Assembly: GCF_030704535.1 (NCBI RefSeq) | Contig: NC_081810.1 | Span: 5,613,501-5,677,500, forward strand | Direction of reading: 5' to 3' | Length of the DNA: 64,000 bases | Source of the DNA: Vitis vinifera | Taxonomy: Eukaryota > Streptophyta > Magnoliopsida > Vitales > Vitaceae | Part shown: in pieces, positions 1-10,763 of the stretch | How the letters are laid out: each line of letters begins with the position of its first letter | Position numbering within the stretch: the first letter of the stretch is position 1 | Program-made: the position numbers and the translations under genes | Notes under the pieces: generated by a model | The model's input: only the letters and a program-made list of their open reading frames with translations | Databases searched by the model: none | Told to the model about the DNA's origin: nothing

Positions 1-485
1 CCTGAAGCTATAAAAGATATTAACTTTTAATTTCTTTAATTTCTTTTAATTATATTGTGTAATTAGAAGTTATACATAAATAGTCCATAGCCTGAAGCTA
101 TGTACAAATTTGAATATTTTATTGTGTTATATATGCTCTCATTGCTTTTATACAACTTATTAAGTCATCATCAATGACTAATATTTTTCCATTGATTTTA
201 ACTCTATCTCTATGATAATATTTCTTCAATTCTATAAAGGCGAGGTCTTTATGACAATGTTTAAAGACTTATTACTTTGATGAAACTATTGTCTCATTAA
301 TTGCACAACATTGATGACAAATAATGTTAATACTATATCAAGTGATGGAAACCTGATTAAAGGCTCCATAAGAGCTTATACTATGTCAATAGTGATATTT
401 GATTCCATGTGAATGACACTTTATACGATGATAGATTCAGAAGAATCTTGTAAGACCAACTTAGTCCCCCAAGGTAAAATGTTGT
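1..485. other. AT-rich stretch, probably upstream part of decayed retroelement
   Basis: No readable gene was found. The DNA leads directly into copia pol remnants on the plus strand, so it is probably an unrecognisable upstream part of the same element. Its other end lies outside the window. Confidence 0.35.
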
Positions 486-2640
486 ATGGATGTACATTAT
501 AAAACCAGAAGTTTTTATTTAATGACTAGTCTACCTATACGCTTAAAATGTAGAGTAACATGTTGTGCAGATTATCATTTTAATGAGACAATTTTCTCAT
601 CATTAGGGAAAGAAAAGCCAGTTCCAGAAGAACGACGTGAAATTATTTGGAATGCATTGTCTTTGACTTATCTTGATCCTCATACAAATCAATGTGTATT
701 AGAAGTTCAAAGGATCATTCATTTGTAAAATCTTACAAATCAATTACTTGATGCATTTATTGATACAAAGAAAGTGACAAAGTCACATATCCTGGCTACA
801 AATACTCCAACATGGATTGATATCCTTGTAAGATAGTTAACAAATGAATCTAAGATACGCCTGAAGTGTGATAGACCCGTCGGCTTAAATGATGCAACTC
901 CTAGAAAGAGGAGAACTCGAGAAAAACTTGGCACTCTAGACGAGGCCATCAAAATGACTGATCAGTTTAAAATTGATAAATCTATAGCCCTAGAAGAGGC
1001 ACATATTGAACAAGAAGCCCTTGAAAAGGAACAGGTACATGCAAATTGTGAGATCTCAATAAGTTATGTACACACGAGAGAAAAATGGGATCGAAATAAT
1101 ATTGTTATTAACAATATTTTTGCTTTCCAAGTGGCCTTTGATATCATAAGAAATGATGAAGATCCCAAACAACGAAATGTGGAAGAATGTCGACATAGAA
1201 ATGATTGGCCAAAAATGGAAAGAAACTATACAAGCAGAGTTAAACTCATTAACAAAACGAGAAGTTTTTTGACTTGTAGTCCAAACACCTGAAGATGTAA
1301 AGCCTGTTGGGTAAAAATGGGTATTTGTACGAGAATGCAATGAGAATAATGAGATCATAAGATATAAAGTGCGATTGGTAGCACAAGGTTTCTTGCAAAA
1401 ACCTAGTATTGACTATGAGGAAACATTCTCTCCCGTCATGGACGCAATCACATATAATTTCTTAATTAGTTTGGCAGTCCCAAAAGAACTAGATATGCGT
1501 ATCATGAATGTTATTACAGTATATTTATATGGATCCATGGATAATGATATATATATGAAAATCCCTGAAGGATTTAAATTTCCTGAAGCAAATTGTACAA
1601 AGTCTCGTAGCATGTACTCAACCAAGTTACAACGATCCTTGTATGGATTAAAGCATTCTGAATGCATGTGGTATAATCGCCTTAGCAAATATTTGCTAAA
1701 AGAAGAGTATGTGAATAACCCTATACGCCGAATTTGAAATTATTGCATTGTATGTTGATGACTTAAATCTTGTTGGAACTCCTAAAGAGCTCACAAGAAC
1801 AACAAATTGCTTGAAAAATGAATTTGAGATGAAAGATCTTGGAAAAACAAAATTCTGTCTCGGTTTGCAGACCGAAAATTTTCCAAATGGAGTTTTAGTA
1901 CATCAATCAACATACATTAAGAAAGTTTTGAAACGTTTTTATATGGATAAAGCGCATTATTTAAGTTCTCCAATGGTTGTCAGATCACTTGATGTGAAAA
2001 ATGACCTATTTTTTCCTTGAGAAAAATGATGAAGAATTACTTGGTCCTGAAGTACCATATTTTAGTGCTATTGGTGCACTTATATATCTTGTCAATTGTA
2101 TACGTCCAAACATTGTTTTTTTTTGTCAATTTATTAGCAAAATATAGTTTTGTTCCAACTCGAAAACATTGGAATAGTATCAAACATATATTGTGTTATC
2201 TTTGCGGAACTAATAGTATAGGTCTATTTTACTCAAGGAAAGTAACAATTGCTTATATATGCAGATGCAGAATATCTTTCAGATCCATATAAAGAAATTC
2301 TTGCAATTCATGAAGCAAGTCGTGAATGTGTACGACTAAGGTCAATGATCCAACATATTCAAGAAACATGTGGACTACCTTCCATCAGAGGCAATGCAAC
2401 CAAGTTACATGAAGATAATGTTGCTTGTATTGCACAAATTAAAGGAAGATTCATAAAAGGTGATAGAATTAAGCATATCTCCTTAAATTCTTCTATACTT
2501 ATGAGCTCCGAAAGAAATGTGACATCGATGTTTAACAGATTTGGTCATGCAATAATATAGTAAATCTATTCACAAAGGCGTTACCTTCGACTTCATTGAA
2601 AAAGAATTAAGGTATGACTTTGGAATACGAAGATTGAGAT
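486..2640 (+). pseudogene. Degenerate Ty1/copia pol polyprotein (pre-RT, reverse transcriptase, RNase H)
   Basis: This is the remnant of a copia polyprotein, read in several frames. Around 1,369-1,737 is the start of the reverse transcriptase, recognisable from RLVAQGF, DYEETFSPVMD, a YLYGSMDNDIYMKIPEGF block and SLYGLK. Around 1,748-2,020 the frame resumes with the catalytic YVDDLNLVG motif, FEMKDLGKTKFCLGLQ and the HQSTYIKKVLKRF block. Around 2,017-2,560 are weaker matches to the connection and RNase H region (PTRKHWNSIKHIL, EILAIHEASRECVRLRSMIQ, KHISLNS). Stops and frame changes separate these blocks, and part of the RNase H region is deleted. The element is dead. Its integrase, gag and 5' LTR are not visible and should lie to the left. 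The order of blocks and the LTR downstream fix the orientation. Confidence 0.9.
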
Positions 2641-2683
2641 ATCTACCATTTGAAATGTTGAAGAAATCATAATCATGTTTACA

Positions 2684-3086
2684 TGAGGGAGAGAATGATA
2701 ATATGAATATACTGCACTCTTTTTTCCTTCGTCCAGGTTTTGTCCCAATGGGTTTTATTGGCAAGGTTTTTAATGAGACAGTTATAGTAATCCAAAAGAA
2801 TATTGTACTATTTTTCCTTCACTAAGGTTTTTTCCTATGGGGTTTTTCCTAGTAAAGTTTTAATGAGACGTATTCTTATGATCATCCAATGAGGAGTGTT
2901 ATAAAATATGAGATTTTGTACTACTATGGTAACTTGTGGATGATCATTCATAAATATCTCTTGTAACTCCAAGGGAGAGACCCCTAATGAAATTTAATAT
3001 AGAGTTTTTCCGTGCATTCTATTCTCTTCGTTTGTTCTAATTTCTCTTTCTTATTTTCTTCTCATTTCACTTATAATTTTACAACA
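2684..3086 (+). repeat. Polypurine tract and 3' LTR of the copia element
   Basis: A purine-rich tract (GAGGGAGAGAA, 2,684-2,694) is followed by a sequence starting TGATAATATG at 2,696 and ending ACAACA at 3,086. This gives a TG...CA LTR of about 391 bp directly behind the pol remnant. The flanking target duplication cannot be tested because the 5' LTR lies outside the window. A short piece related to this LTR recurs near 14.5 kb. Confidence 0.75.
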
Positions 3087-3536
3087 CGACCTAATATTTA
3101 CATCAAGGTTTTATTTAAAATTAAGTAAAAAAACAAACACTACTAAATTTAAAAATCATATTTTAAAAATATTTTTTCAAAGATAAACACATATTGAGAT
3201 ACTTTTAAAATTTTTTAATTTAATGTATCCCCGTATTCTTCTCAAAAATACCCTTATCCAGAATTCTATCCCAAATACTCCTAAAAGTTGTGATTCATCT
3301 TCAAAAAGTTTTTAATGTTTCAAAATTTTTACTAAACATGGATTATGGCTTGATAAGTGAATTTTGAGAAATGATCATGATCTAACCAGATTTATTATTA
3401 TTTTTTTAAGGCTATATTGTCTTCATAAAATTTAAGATGAAAAAATATAAGAAAAAATGATTAGAAAATTTTATAAGCTTTCCTCTCCACTCTCGAAACG
3501 GGTGAAGGAGTGAGTAAATTTAAAATATTTGACGCA
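3087..3536. other. AT-rich intergenic DNA, nothing recognised
   Basis: Low-complexity AT-rich sequence. No gene, RNA or clear repeat was seen. Confidence 0.5.
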
Positions 3537-4028
3537 ATTTAGAAGGGTAAAAATGGATGATGATTGGATAGGATTTAGCCATTTAGGAAGGGCTTGGGGT
3601 TGGGGATGAGATTGAGTGGGGCCCATCAGCCTCAAAAAATCTAGAGGGTGGGGGGGGGGGGGGGGGGGAAGTGACATCAGACAGTGGCCACACACATAGA
3701 AGGGGAGAGACAAGGCGCCATGAACCCATTATCACTATTCACTACTCAGTACTCACACTGCCAGACTTTAGATTTCCCATTTTTAGAAGGGTAAAAATGG
3801 ATGATGATTGGATAGGATTTAGCCATTTAGGAAGGGCTTGGGGTTGGGGATGAGATTGAGTGGGGCCCATCAGCCTCAAAAAATCTAGAGGGTGGGGGGG
3901 GGGGGGGGGGGGGAAGTGACATCAGACAGTGGCCACACACATAGAAGGGGAGAGACAAGGCGCCATGAACCCATTATCACTATTCACTACTCAGTACTCA
4001 CACTGCCAGACTTTAGATTTCCCATTTC
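3537..4028. repeat. Tandem duplication, unit about 244/245 bp, each with a 19-20 bp poly-G run
   Basis: Two adjacent copies run from TTTAGAAGGGTAAAAATGG to CTTTAGATTTCCCAT. The first is at about 3,538-3,780 and the second at about 3,782-4,025. By eye they are identical except for the poly-G length: 19 G at 3,650-3,668 and 20 G at 3,894-3,913. Such identity means the duplication is very young, or that it is an assembly artefact at a homopolymer. Confidence 0.95.
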
Positions 4029-4900
4029 CCAAAGTCTCTATAAACAAAACACATAGCATCCGGGCCCATCTCCACTCAACCATCATCCAACAGTAGCCGC
4101 CGCCTCCCTTTCCACTTTGCAACACATCTCCACCCTCCATTTGTGGGACCAGACACTTGCCTTCTGTCACCCACTTTTGGCCAGTTGCCACTAATCACTT
4201 GCCCTTTCACCCTACCCTACAATTAAAATCTATAACACAACCACTGTTCCCTTGTTCCCACTGCTACTACAATCCAAACAGGATTCTCTGCTCCGCATTC
4301 CTCTTCTCCTGGACCAATACACCCCCACTCTTTTATTAAAATTACTCCTCCCTTGCCTTTCCGTTTCTGTTCAGAGCCAAAAAAGTTCCCCCCTCCAACT
4401 GCTCACTACAGCTAACAAATTTGGGAATTTTTCCAAAATTTAAAAGAACTCAAGTACAAGATTTTCAGCGCAGGGTCCAAGTGCTGTACAGCTGGGTTTT
4501 TCTTTTCTTTCTGTTCTTTCTTTTTCTTTTTATTGGTCTTTGGCCCTTGGGTATTGTATTAATTAAAACTCAGAAAATTCAGTTGAAAAGAAGGGTTTCT
4601 TTGCCGCTTTATGACAGGAACCGAACCGGGTCTTTCAATTGGATCTTTGCATTTGTGTGAGGGAATTTTTACTTCTTTCTTATGCGGATTCCGATTGAGA
4701 AATCTGCAAGTTATTTTGAACAAAATGTGGAATGGAGGAATTGAAACCCTGAAAGGGTACATGGGAATCCAAGGGCCATCAACCCTTTTACTCATTGCCA
4801 TCATCATCATCATCATCATCAGTTACTGCAGAAAGTAATGCAGAAAGGAAAAGGAAATGGTATTACCAAAAGAAGAAAACAGAGACTGATCTAAACCCAT
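4029..4900 (+). other. Promoter/leader-like region without a recognised gene; (CAT)7 microsatellite at 4,799-4,821
   Basis: A TATA-like CTATAAACAAAAC lies at about 4,037, followed by a C- and T-rich stretch that looks like a plant 5' leader, and by short open frames none of which I recognise. The region faces the 3' end of the FLA4-type gene and could be a convergent transcript, the distal 3' region of that gene, or a gene start without a body. A (CAT)7 microsatellite lies inside it. No function is assigned. Confidence 0.3.
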
Positions 4901-5173
4901 CTTCTACTTTCACTCATACAACAGAATGATCTTAAGCTCTTTACATCACGAGAACAACAGCAGATTCACAAAGAACCCCAAAAGAGGAAAATAAAAAATT
5001 GTGCCTTTTAGTGGAAAATTATTCCCAGATAAACAGAATTGACGAGCCCAGAAGAAAAATTGGCTGCCTTTGTAGCCAAATTCAATTCATCGTGTGAAAA
5101 AAAGAACCAAAAAACAAAAACCCCCGAAAAAGGAAAAAATAAATTGATAATTATGAGGAAAAATAATCGAATC

Positions 5174-6451
5174 TCATACCACTACATACAACCCTATACA
5201 AGACATTGCGCATGCGAGGATGAACCTCTGGGCGCGGTTAATTTGAGCTTCTGATCGGAGCTCTTCGTGGAACCCCGGTGGAGAGGACATCCCCGACGGG
5301 GGTGTATACGAACCTGGTGAATTCTCCGGCGAGAAGGATATGTCCGGAGGTTGAGCACTGCCTGTTGCTTCATTGTTGGGGCTGGGCCTGGTCGTCGAAA
5401 TTGGGTTGTTCCCGAAAATCTCTCTCGGCAAGAGTACCTTGGAAACCCCAAAAATAGCAACTGGGTTTTGATCGAATACCGTCTGGGTCACCGACGCTTG
5501 TACGATCCCTGAATCAATCGCCACCGACCCATTAACCCTAGAAATGTTGAGAGTGAAGCTCTCAGCTCCCATTTCCTCTGTAGCCAATGTGGGCTGAACA
5601 GGGTTCACGATCGACTCCAGCGAACCCAGAGTGTAGTATGAATGCAGGACGTGAAACTTCAGGACCACCGCCTTCTTGTCCGCCGGAAGAGACTGTAGCC
5701 TCTCCGTCGTCGGAAGATCGGCGAATGCGTCGTCGGTCGGGATAAACATTGTTATTCCGGCACCAGCCTCATCCGCTTCGAACTCCTCCACCACCCCCGA
5801 CGCCATCAACATCGACGCCGCGACGTTGAAATTGTGGCCGTCGATTAACGTCTTCGTGATGTTCAACCCCAACGGCGGTCGACTCTCCGATGCCATCAGA
5901 TCAAATCCGTAAGGAACGAGCAGCGAATTCACAGTGAAGATGCTGACATTGTACGGAAGCGTCTTGATCAAGGAAAGAATGGTGGCGTTGGAGGGAGAGT
6001 AAGACGCCGGAGAATGGACCGAAACAGCGCCGTTTGCTGGGTTGCGCGTAATGTTCACGGAGCCGAAGTTGCTAGTGGCACGGCCGGTGGTTTGGTAGAG
6101 AGTAGTGATTAGCTTTCCGGCGGCCGGAATCTGACGGATGTCCGGCCAAGAAAGGTACTGGAGAAGCACGTGGTAGCGAATGACGTCGGCAAGACTGGAG
6201 GCGGAGGAACGGTGGGTGAGATCGGAGGAGCGGAGGAAGGAGTTGGGGACAGCGAGGAGGGTGAGAGAAGAGCGGTGGATGAGATCGCCGTCGACGGCGG
6301 TGGCGGTGAGTAGGTTAGCGAAGTCAGAGAGATCTGGGTACGTGGACAAGAGGGAGGTGATGTTGAGGGCAACAATGGGATAAGAAGAAGACAAGAGGAG
6401 GAAATAAACGATGGCAGTAGGGGCAAAATGGGAAATGCGTAAAGCGGCCAT
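5174..6451 (-). CDS. FLA4: Fasciclin-like arabinogalactan protein, FLA4/SOS5 type
   Basis: An intronless 425-aa reading frame encodes a GPI-anchored cell-wall glycoprotein. Residues 1-28 form a signal peptide with a hydrophobic core at about 14-28. Two fasciclin (FAS1) domains follow: the first at about 30-185 with TLLAVPNSFL and YHVLLQYL, the second at about 196-345 with TMFIPTDDAFADLP and KFHVLHSYYTLGSLESI. A Pro/Ser-rich arabinogalactan-like region (about 355-395, with PPD, SPEN, TPPSG, SSPPG) precedes a hydrophobic C-terminal tail (409-425) that fits a GPI-anchor signal. Several NxS/T sites are present. The second FAS1 domain, including NPVQPTLATEEMG and VFGVSKVLLP-like stretches, is what I know from Arabidopsis FLA4 (SOS5), which is about 420 aa. 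That protein works with the FEI receptor kinases in cell expansion, seed-coat mucilage and salt tolerance. The start codon is the first Met before the signal peptide. No damage was seen. Confidence 0.93.
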   Translation of the reverse strand: MAALRISHFAPTAIVYFLLLSSSYPIVALNITSLLSTYPDLSDFANLLTATAVDGDLIHRSSLTLLAVPNSFLRSSDLTHRSSASSLADVIRYHVLLQYLSWPDIRQIPAAGKLITTLYQTTGRATSNFGSVNITRNPANGAVSVHSPASYSPSNATILSLIKTLPYNVSIFTVNSLLVPYGFDLMASESRPPLGLNITKTLIDGHNFNVAASMLMASGVVEEFEADEAGAGITMFIPTDDAFADLPTTERLQSLPADKKAVVLKFHVLHSYYTLGSLESIVNPVQPTLATEEMGAESFTLNISRVNGSVAIDSGIVQASVTQTVFDQNPVAIFGVSKVLLPREIFGNNPISTTRPSPNNEATGSAQPPDISFSPENSPGSYTPPSGMSSPPGFHEELRSEAQINRAQRFILACAMSCIGLYVVV

Positions 6452-6625
6452 TTTTCCCCTGCAAGTGTAGTCTGAGTAAGAGAGCCTAGAAGAAAGAGAG
6501 GAGAGGAGAGTGTGAGAGGGTTTGATGATGGTTCATGATGGGGCTGATGTGCATGATGGTGATGTTGATGCATTTAATCCATTAACCATTCTTTCCCCAC
6601 TCGCGTCTATTTATTTGAATGAACA
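6452..6625 (-). promoter_or_regulatory. Proximal promoter and leader of the FLA4-type gene
   Basis: On the minus strand a pyrimidine-rich leader precedes the ATG (plus-strand GA-rich stretch at about 6,478-6,515). An AAATAAATAGA TATA-like box lies at 6,606-6,616, about 155 bp upstream of the start codon. The position is plausible for a leader of about 120 bp. No experimental start is implied. Confidence 0.45.
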
Positions 6626-9499
6626 CGCTGCCCCTTGCTGACAGCTGTCCCTTTGAATGGGAACTTTGGACCGTTCGTTGGGCTCTTCCCTTTTAGTCTT
6701 AAGACTCAGCTTTGGGTTAGGCTGAGCTGCTTCCCATAACCACATTCATTTGGATCTTTCTTATTTCTAAGAGTTTTAAATTAAAAAAATAATAATTAAA
6801 GATCACTCCCCATTCATGAACTAACCATTCATTTATTCTATCTCATAAAAAACATCCCTCTCCCATTTTACACCTCTCTTTCCCAAAACACATACATCAA
6901 ATAAATACATACTTCAAATAAGTACATATTGGGCTATACACAAATAGGCATGTATTTGAATTTTGCAAGTTACTCGGCTATTTCATTGTTTGACTATTAA
7001 TTTCTTGAAAGATACCTTTAAAAAAAAAAAATTTTAAATCTTTTACATCAACACATGACATATACTTAAGTTTCAAGAAAATGTTACAGTGGTTTTTATT
7101 TTTTTAAACTAAATAAAAAATTTTTAAATATTTAAATTTTTTATATTAACATGTTGATGTCAATTAATATGATTCAAATAAATTTGTTATCAATAAGTTT
7201 AATTTAATTATATTGGTTGATATAAATAATTATTTTTAATTAAAAAATAAACCCTACCTAAATAAGAGTATATAAATTAATTTGCCTTGTCCTGTAATTA
7301 TTTTAATTATATAATACATTACACTTAGAAAGAAGGAGATGGGTACGAATTGCGCTGATGTATAAGATCGACCATTGGTAAAAAATTCTATTCATGAGGT
7401 GTAACGCTTGCCACGCCATCCCACTACATGATCCAAGAAATTCTTTGGGGAATAATTTGACTCAAAAGTCAACAAACCAGATATTTGAAATAATTAATGT
7501 GTTATTATTAGATTCATGTTCATATTTACAAATTACAACACAACAAAATAAGTATATACTATAAAACTATATATAGAATATGATTGAATTGAATTGAATT
7601 TCTTGAGGGAAAAAAAAGAGAGAGAGAGAGGAGATATGGGCTGTAACGCTTATCTCTCTTCTTTAAAAATATTTAGGACAACATATAATAATCATATAAA
7701 TGACTATTTAATCAACGTGGAAAATTTTGATTAGCAAGATCGAATTTTTCTCCCGCAAATATAGGGGAGTTTCTACTCGAGAGAGTACACGTGACGTAGG
7801 CATGACTGGCATTCTCTCGTGGGCCCTGATTCTCTGCAAACGCATTTACAGTAGTGGACGGTAGCTACGACAAAAAACACCACACAGAATGTGGGCCCCC
7901 TAATTAAGGCAATGGTGGACCGCCACGTGTGCGGTGATTCCAAATGTCCTCGTTGATCTTCTGTCGGAGTTGTTTGCATGCGAGCATGCACATCGACAGT
8001 GCATGTGAATGTGCTTTAAGTTTTGTAATCATCCAATTTTTGTCCCCATTATTATTTCAAAAAATCCAAATATATATATATATTGTCACGCCATTTATTT
8101 TTTAACATTTTTGAAGGTGGTTAAGAAAAAATTATATATTTATTAATTATTGATGTGGTTTATTTCTTAGATTCTCATGCCATTGGGTGGACTTAAACAT
8201 AATTATGAATTTCAATATATATTTGTTTTGGTTCATACATTATGTGTTTATTTTGGATTCTTGTATTAATTCAAACAAAAATTATGGAATTTAGTGGTGT
8301 TTAAGATTTTAAATAATAATTATATAAACCTATTTCAATGGATAATGTAATTATGAACAATATAACTCAATTTATTCCCAATACCTATGCTTTATTTAAA
8401 GCGTTCCACCAACCACTCACAAAAATTACAAAAATATATTTTCTTTTCTAACCATATATATATATATAATTATTATTATTATTATTTGGAATTTTAAATT
8501 CAATAAAATAATATTGAATTAGCTGGCATTTCTTACTTCTTTGCTTATGTTTTCTTAGTCAGCTTCCAATTAGGTTGAACTCAATAATTCAGCACTTTTA
8601 TTCTACCTTTCATGATTGTGACAATTTCGTGCATTTTGACTTATTTTAACTCTTTGCTAAACCAACTTGATGTAAATATCCAATAGGAGGTGAATTGGGT
8701 CTTAATGTCTTCTTTTTTAAAAAAAAATGTTCACAAATAATAATATAAATACATTAATTTCAAGTAAATAAAAGAAAAAAAATAGAAAGAGATATGCAAG
8801 AAAAATTTATAATTATTTGACACAATAGTAAATATGTTCTCTTCCTTCTTGAATATATTTCTACAAAACAAGTTAAGTAATCTTTGATATTTTTATCTTT
8901 TTGGCTCCTAAAACATAGTTTACTCGCTTTCAGAATCCAAATAGATTAAGGATGAGAGGATTTCTTTAAGGGATAAGTATTTTACTAATATGATTTTTTT
9001 TCTCACACAAAAATGACATGTAGTAAATGGACTATCCCAAAAGTTTTTTATTTTATAAAAAAAGTAGATTTTAAAATATTTTTTATTCTTTAATGACTTA
9101 TAGTCTAGCCATTTTTTATTAGGGTAATATTTTTAATCAATAAGACTAGTATCAAAATCATTTTTCTTAATTGAAAGCTTTGCAAGGAGATATGATAATT
9201 ATTCATTTTTCTTTGTCAAAAGAAATCTATCTATTTAACATCTTCAAAATTTTCTTTCAACTTGTTTTTACTTCTTTTTTATAGAGATATTTTTCAAAGT
9301 AAACTTTTCAAAATCAAGGTACAATTTTTCAAAAACATTTTGTAATTTATTATTCTTAATAGAAGAATTTATCTCATTTTCATAATATTCCAAAGTTATG
9401 AAGTGCATGCTGACATCCTTATTTGTGCACACTTCTTCTATGGAGTCTTCATTACTCTCACTTCATGTTGTCACCATTTCTTTCTTTTTCTTTTTTATC
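6626..9499. other. AT-rich intergenic DNA with simple repeats and an isolated G-box stretch
   Basis: Mostly low-complexity sequence. About 7,120-7,260 resembles the inner part of the Tourist-like element seen twice near 36-37.8 kb, but it is degenerate. A (GA)n run is at about 7,618-7,632; (TA)n runs are at about 8,072-8,086 and 8,454-8,470, the latter followed by (TTA)n. A more complex stretch at 7,770-8,000 holds two ACGTG-core boxes (ACACGTGACG near 7,788 and GCCACGTGTGCGG near 7,921) of the ABRE/G-box kind, but no recognisable gene adjoins it. Confidence 0.5.
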
Positions 9500-10080
9500 A
9501 CTAAACGACTTTTTCTTTGGATGTGAAGCCTTTTTCCTCTATATTTTCATGAACTTTAAGATATTTACCTTCATTCTCCTCTTCCTTGTTATCAATTGTT
9601 GAAGATTTGAAGGCAATGTCATTCTTTTTCTTTGCTTCAACCTCTTGATGTTTGTTTATGTTATGAGTGATTCAATGAGTTCTTCAAGAGGGAACTTTAA
9701 AAGATTTGTGACTTCTTGAATGATGACCATCTTAACTTCTCATTTATTTAGTAAAAACCGTAATATCTTATAAACTTCTTAACTCATAGTATAAGCATTT
9801 TCCAAATCTTAAAGTTTATTTACAATCTTTATGAACCTAGTAAACATTTTGTTGATAAATTATAAATCTTTCATTGAAAATAATTCATAATTTTGCACTA
9901 AGATGTTTTTCTTACATTCTTTTACTTAGTAAGTGCCTTTATGGGTAATTAGTGAGAGTCTCCATATATTTTTTATTGATTCACATTGAGAGATTGTATT
10001 CATTTTTATCAAATGAAGATAACATATAGCTTTAGCATTTAATTATGCATTTTCTCTTTTCTTGCTTATGCTATTCATTC
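9500..10080 (-). pseudogene. Degenerate copia gag (UBN2 type)
   Basis: Read on the minus strand, this shows blocks of the UBN2/Retrotran_gag_2 domain with several stops: LNAKAICYLH, ISQCESIKNIWRLSLITHKGT, VKECKKNILVQNYELFSMKDL, INKMFTRFIKIVN, ENAYTMS, IQEVTNLLKFPLEELIESL. The order matches the family from N to C terminus, running right to left. No intact frame remains. A hAT element at 10,113-10,755 sits just upstream in the reading direction, and a primer-binding-site-like sequence on the same strand lies at 12,519-12,530, so the parts probably belong to one interrupted element. Confidence 0.8.
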
Positions 10081-10112
10081 TTGGAATACAACACTTAAAA
10101 GTAAGACATGAT

Positions 10113-10755
10113 CATAGTTTTAAAAGGCTAAAGGCATACCAAGGGTGCAGAGTCCTCTTGGAGCTTAAGGTGTAAGGCACACCTAAGGCATAGGCTTTAG
10201 TGAAGTGAGGCACACTTTAACTTACATATATAATTTTATAGAATATGCTTGGAAAGTACATTGCACAAAGTTATCCTAGAGCCTAAGGTGCAAGTTTTAG
10301 TGAAGTGAGACACACCTTAGTTTACATATCTAATTTTATATAATACGCCAAAAAAATGTAAAGTACTGGTTTTTTTTTTTCACGCATGAGACAAGGAACA
10401 AGCTGGACTAGACTTAAAAATAAATAAATAAATAAATAAAATAAAATAAAAATTGTTGGGTTAAAACATTTTTTTTAAAAAAAAAAGCTCAAATTAGGGT
10501 TCCTAACTCTGTGTTTGCAACTCATTCATGGTTTGTGAAAGAAGAAGAATAACAAAAGAAGAAAAAGAATAAGAATGAAGAATGAGGAAAAAAAGTACAT
10601 TTTCAAGGCTTTGCACTTGGCCGAAAGTGAGTGTCTTGCACACCTAAGTCGTGCCTCTTTCAACGAGCATTGCCTAGAGTAAGGCGAGGCGTCGACGATT
10701 CATGTCATGTCGTCTTGGGCCTAGGTGCGCTCAAAACTTGCCTTTCACAACTATG
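10113..10755. mobile_element. Non-autonomous hAT-like element
   Basis: The ends form imperfect terminal inverted repeats: CATAGTTTTAAAAGGC on the left and, reversed, CATAGTTGTGAAAGGC on the right. The flanking 8-mers are GACATGAT (10,105-10,112) and AACAAGAT (10,756-10,763). They match at 6 of 8 positions, as expected for an old 8-bp hAT target duplication. The interior is rich in imperfect copies of AAGGCACACCTTAG-like motifs and has no transposase frame. It sits inside or next to the minus-strand gag relic. Confidence 0.7.
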
Positions 10756-10763
10756 AACAAGAT

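Noticed and set aside
6109-6573. 154-codon minus-strand frame rich in Pro, Ser and Leu
   Set aside because: It overlaps the start of the FLA4-type gene in another frame; its composition comes from the GC-rich signal-peptide and FAS1 coding sequence.
7773-7991. 72-codon minus-strand frame in a GC-richer patch
   Set aside because: No domain, no splice context and no related copy; the patch may be regulatory but cannot be called a gene.
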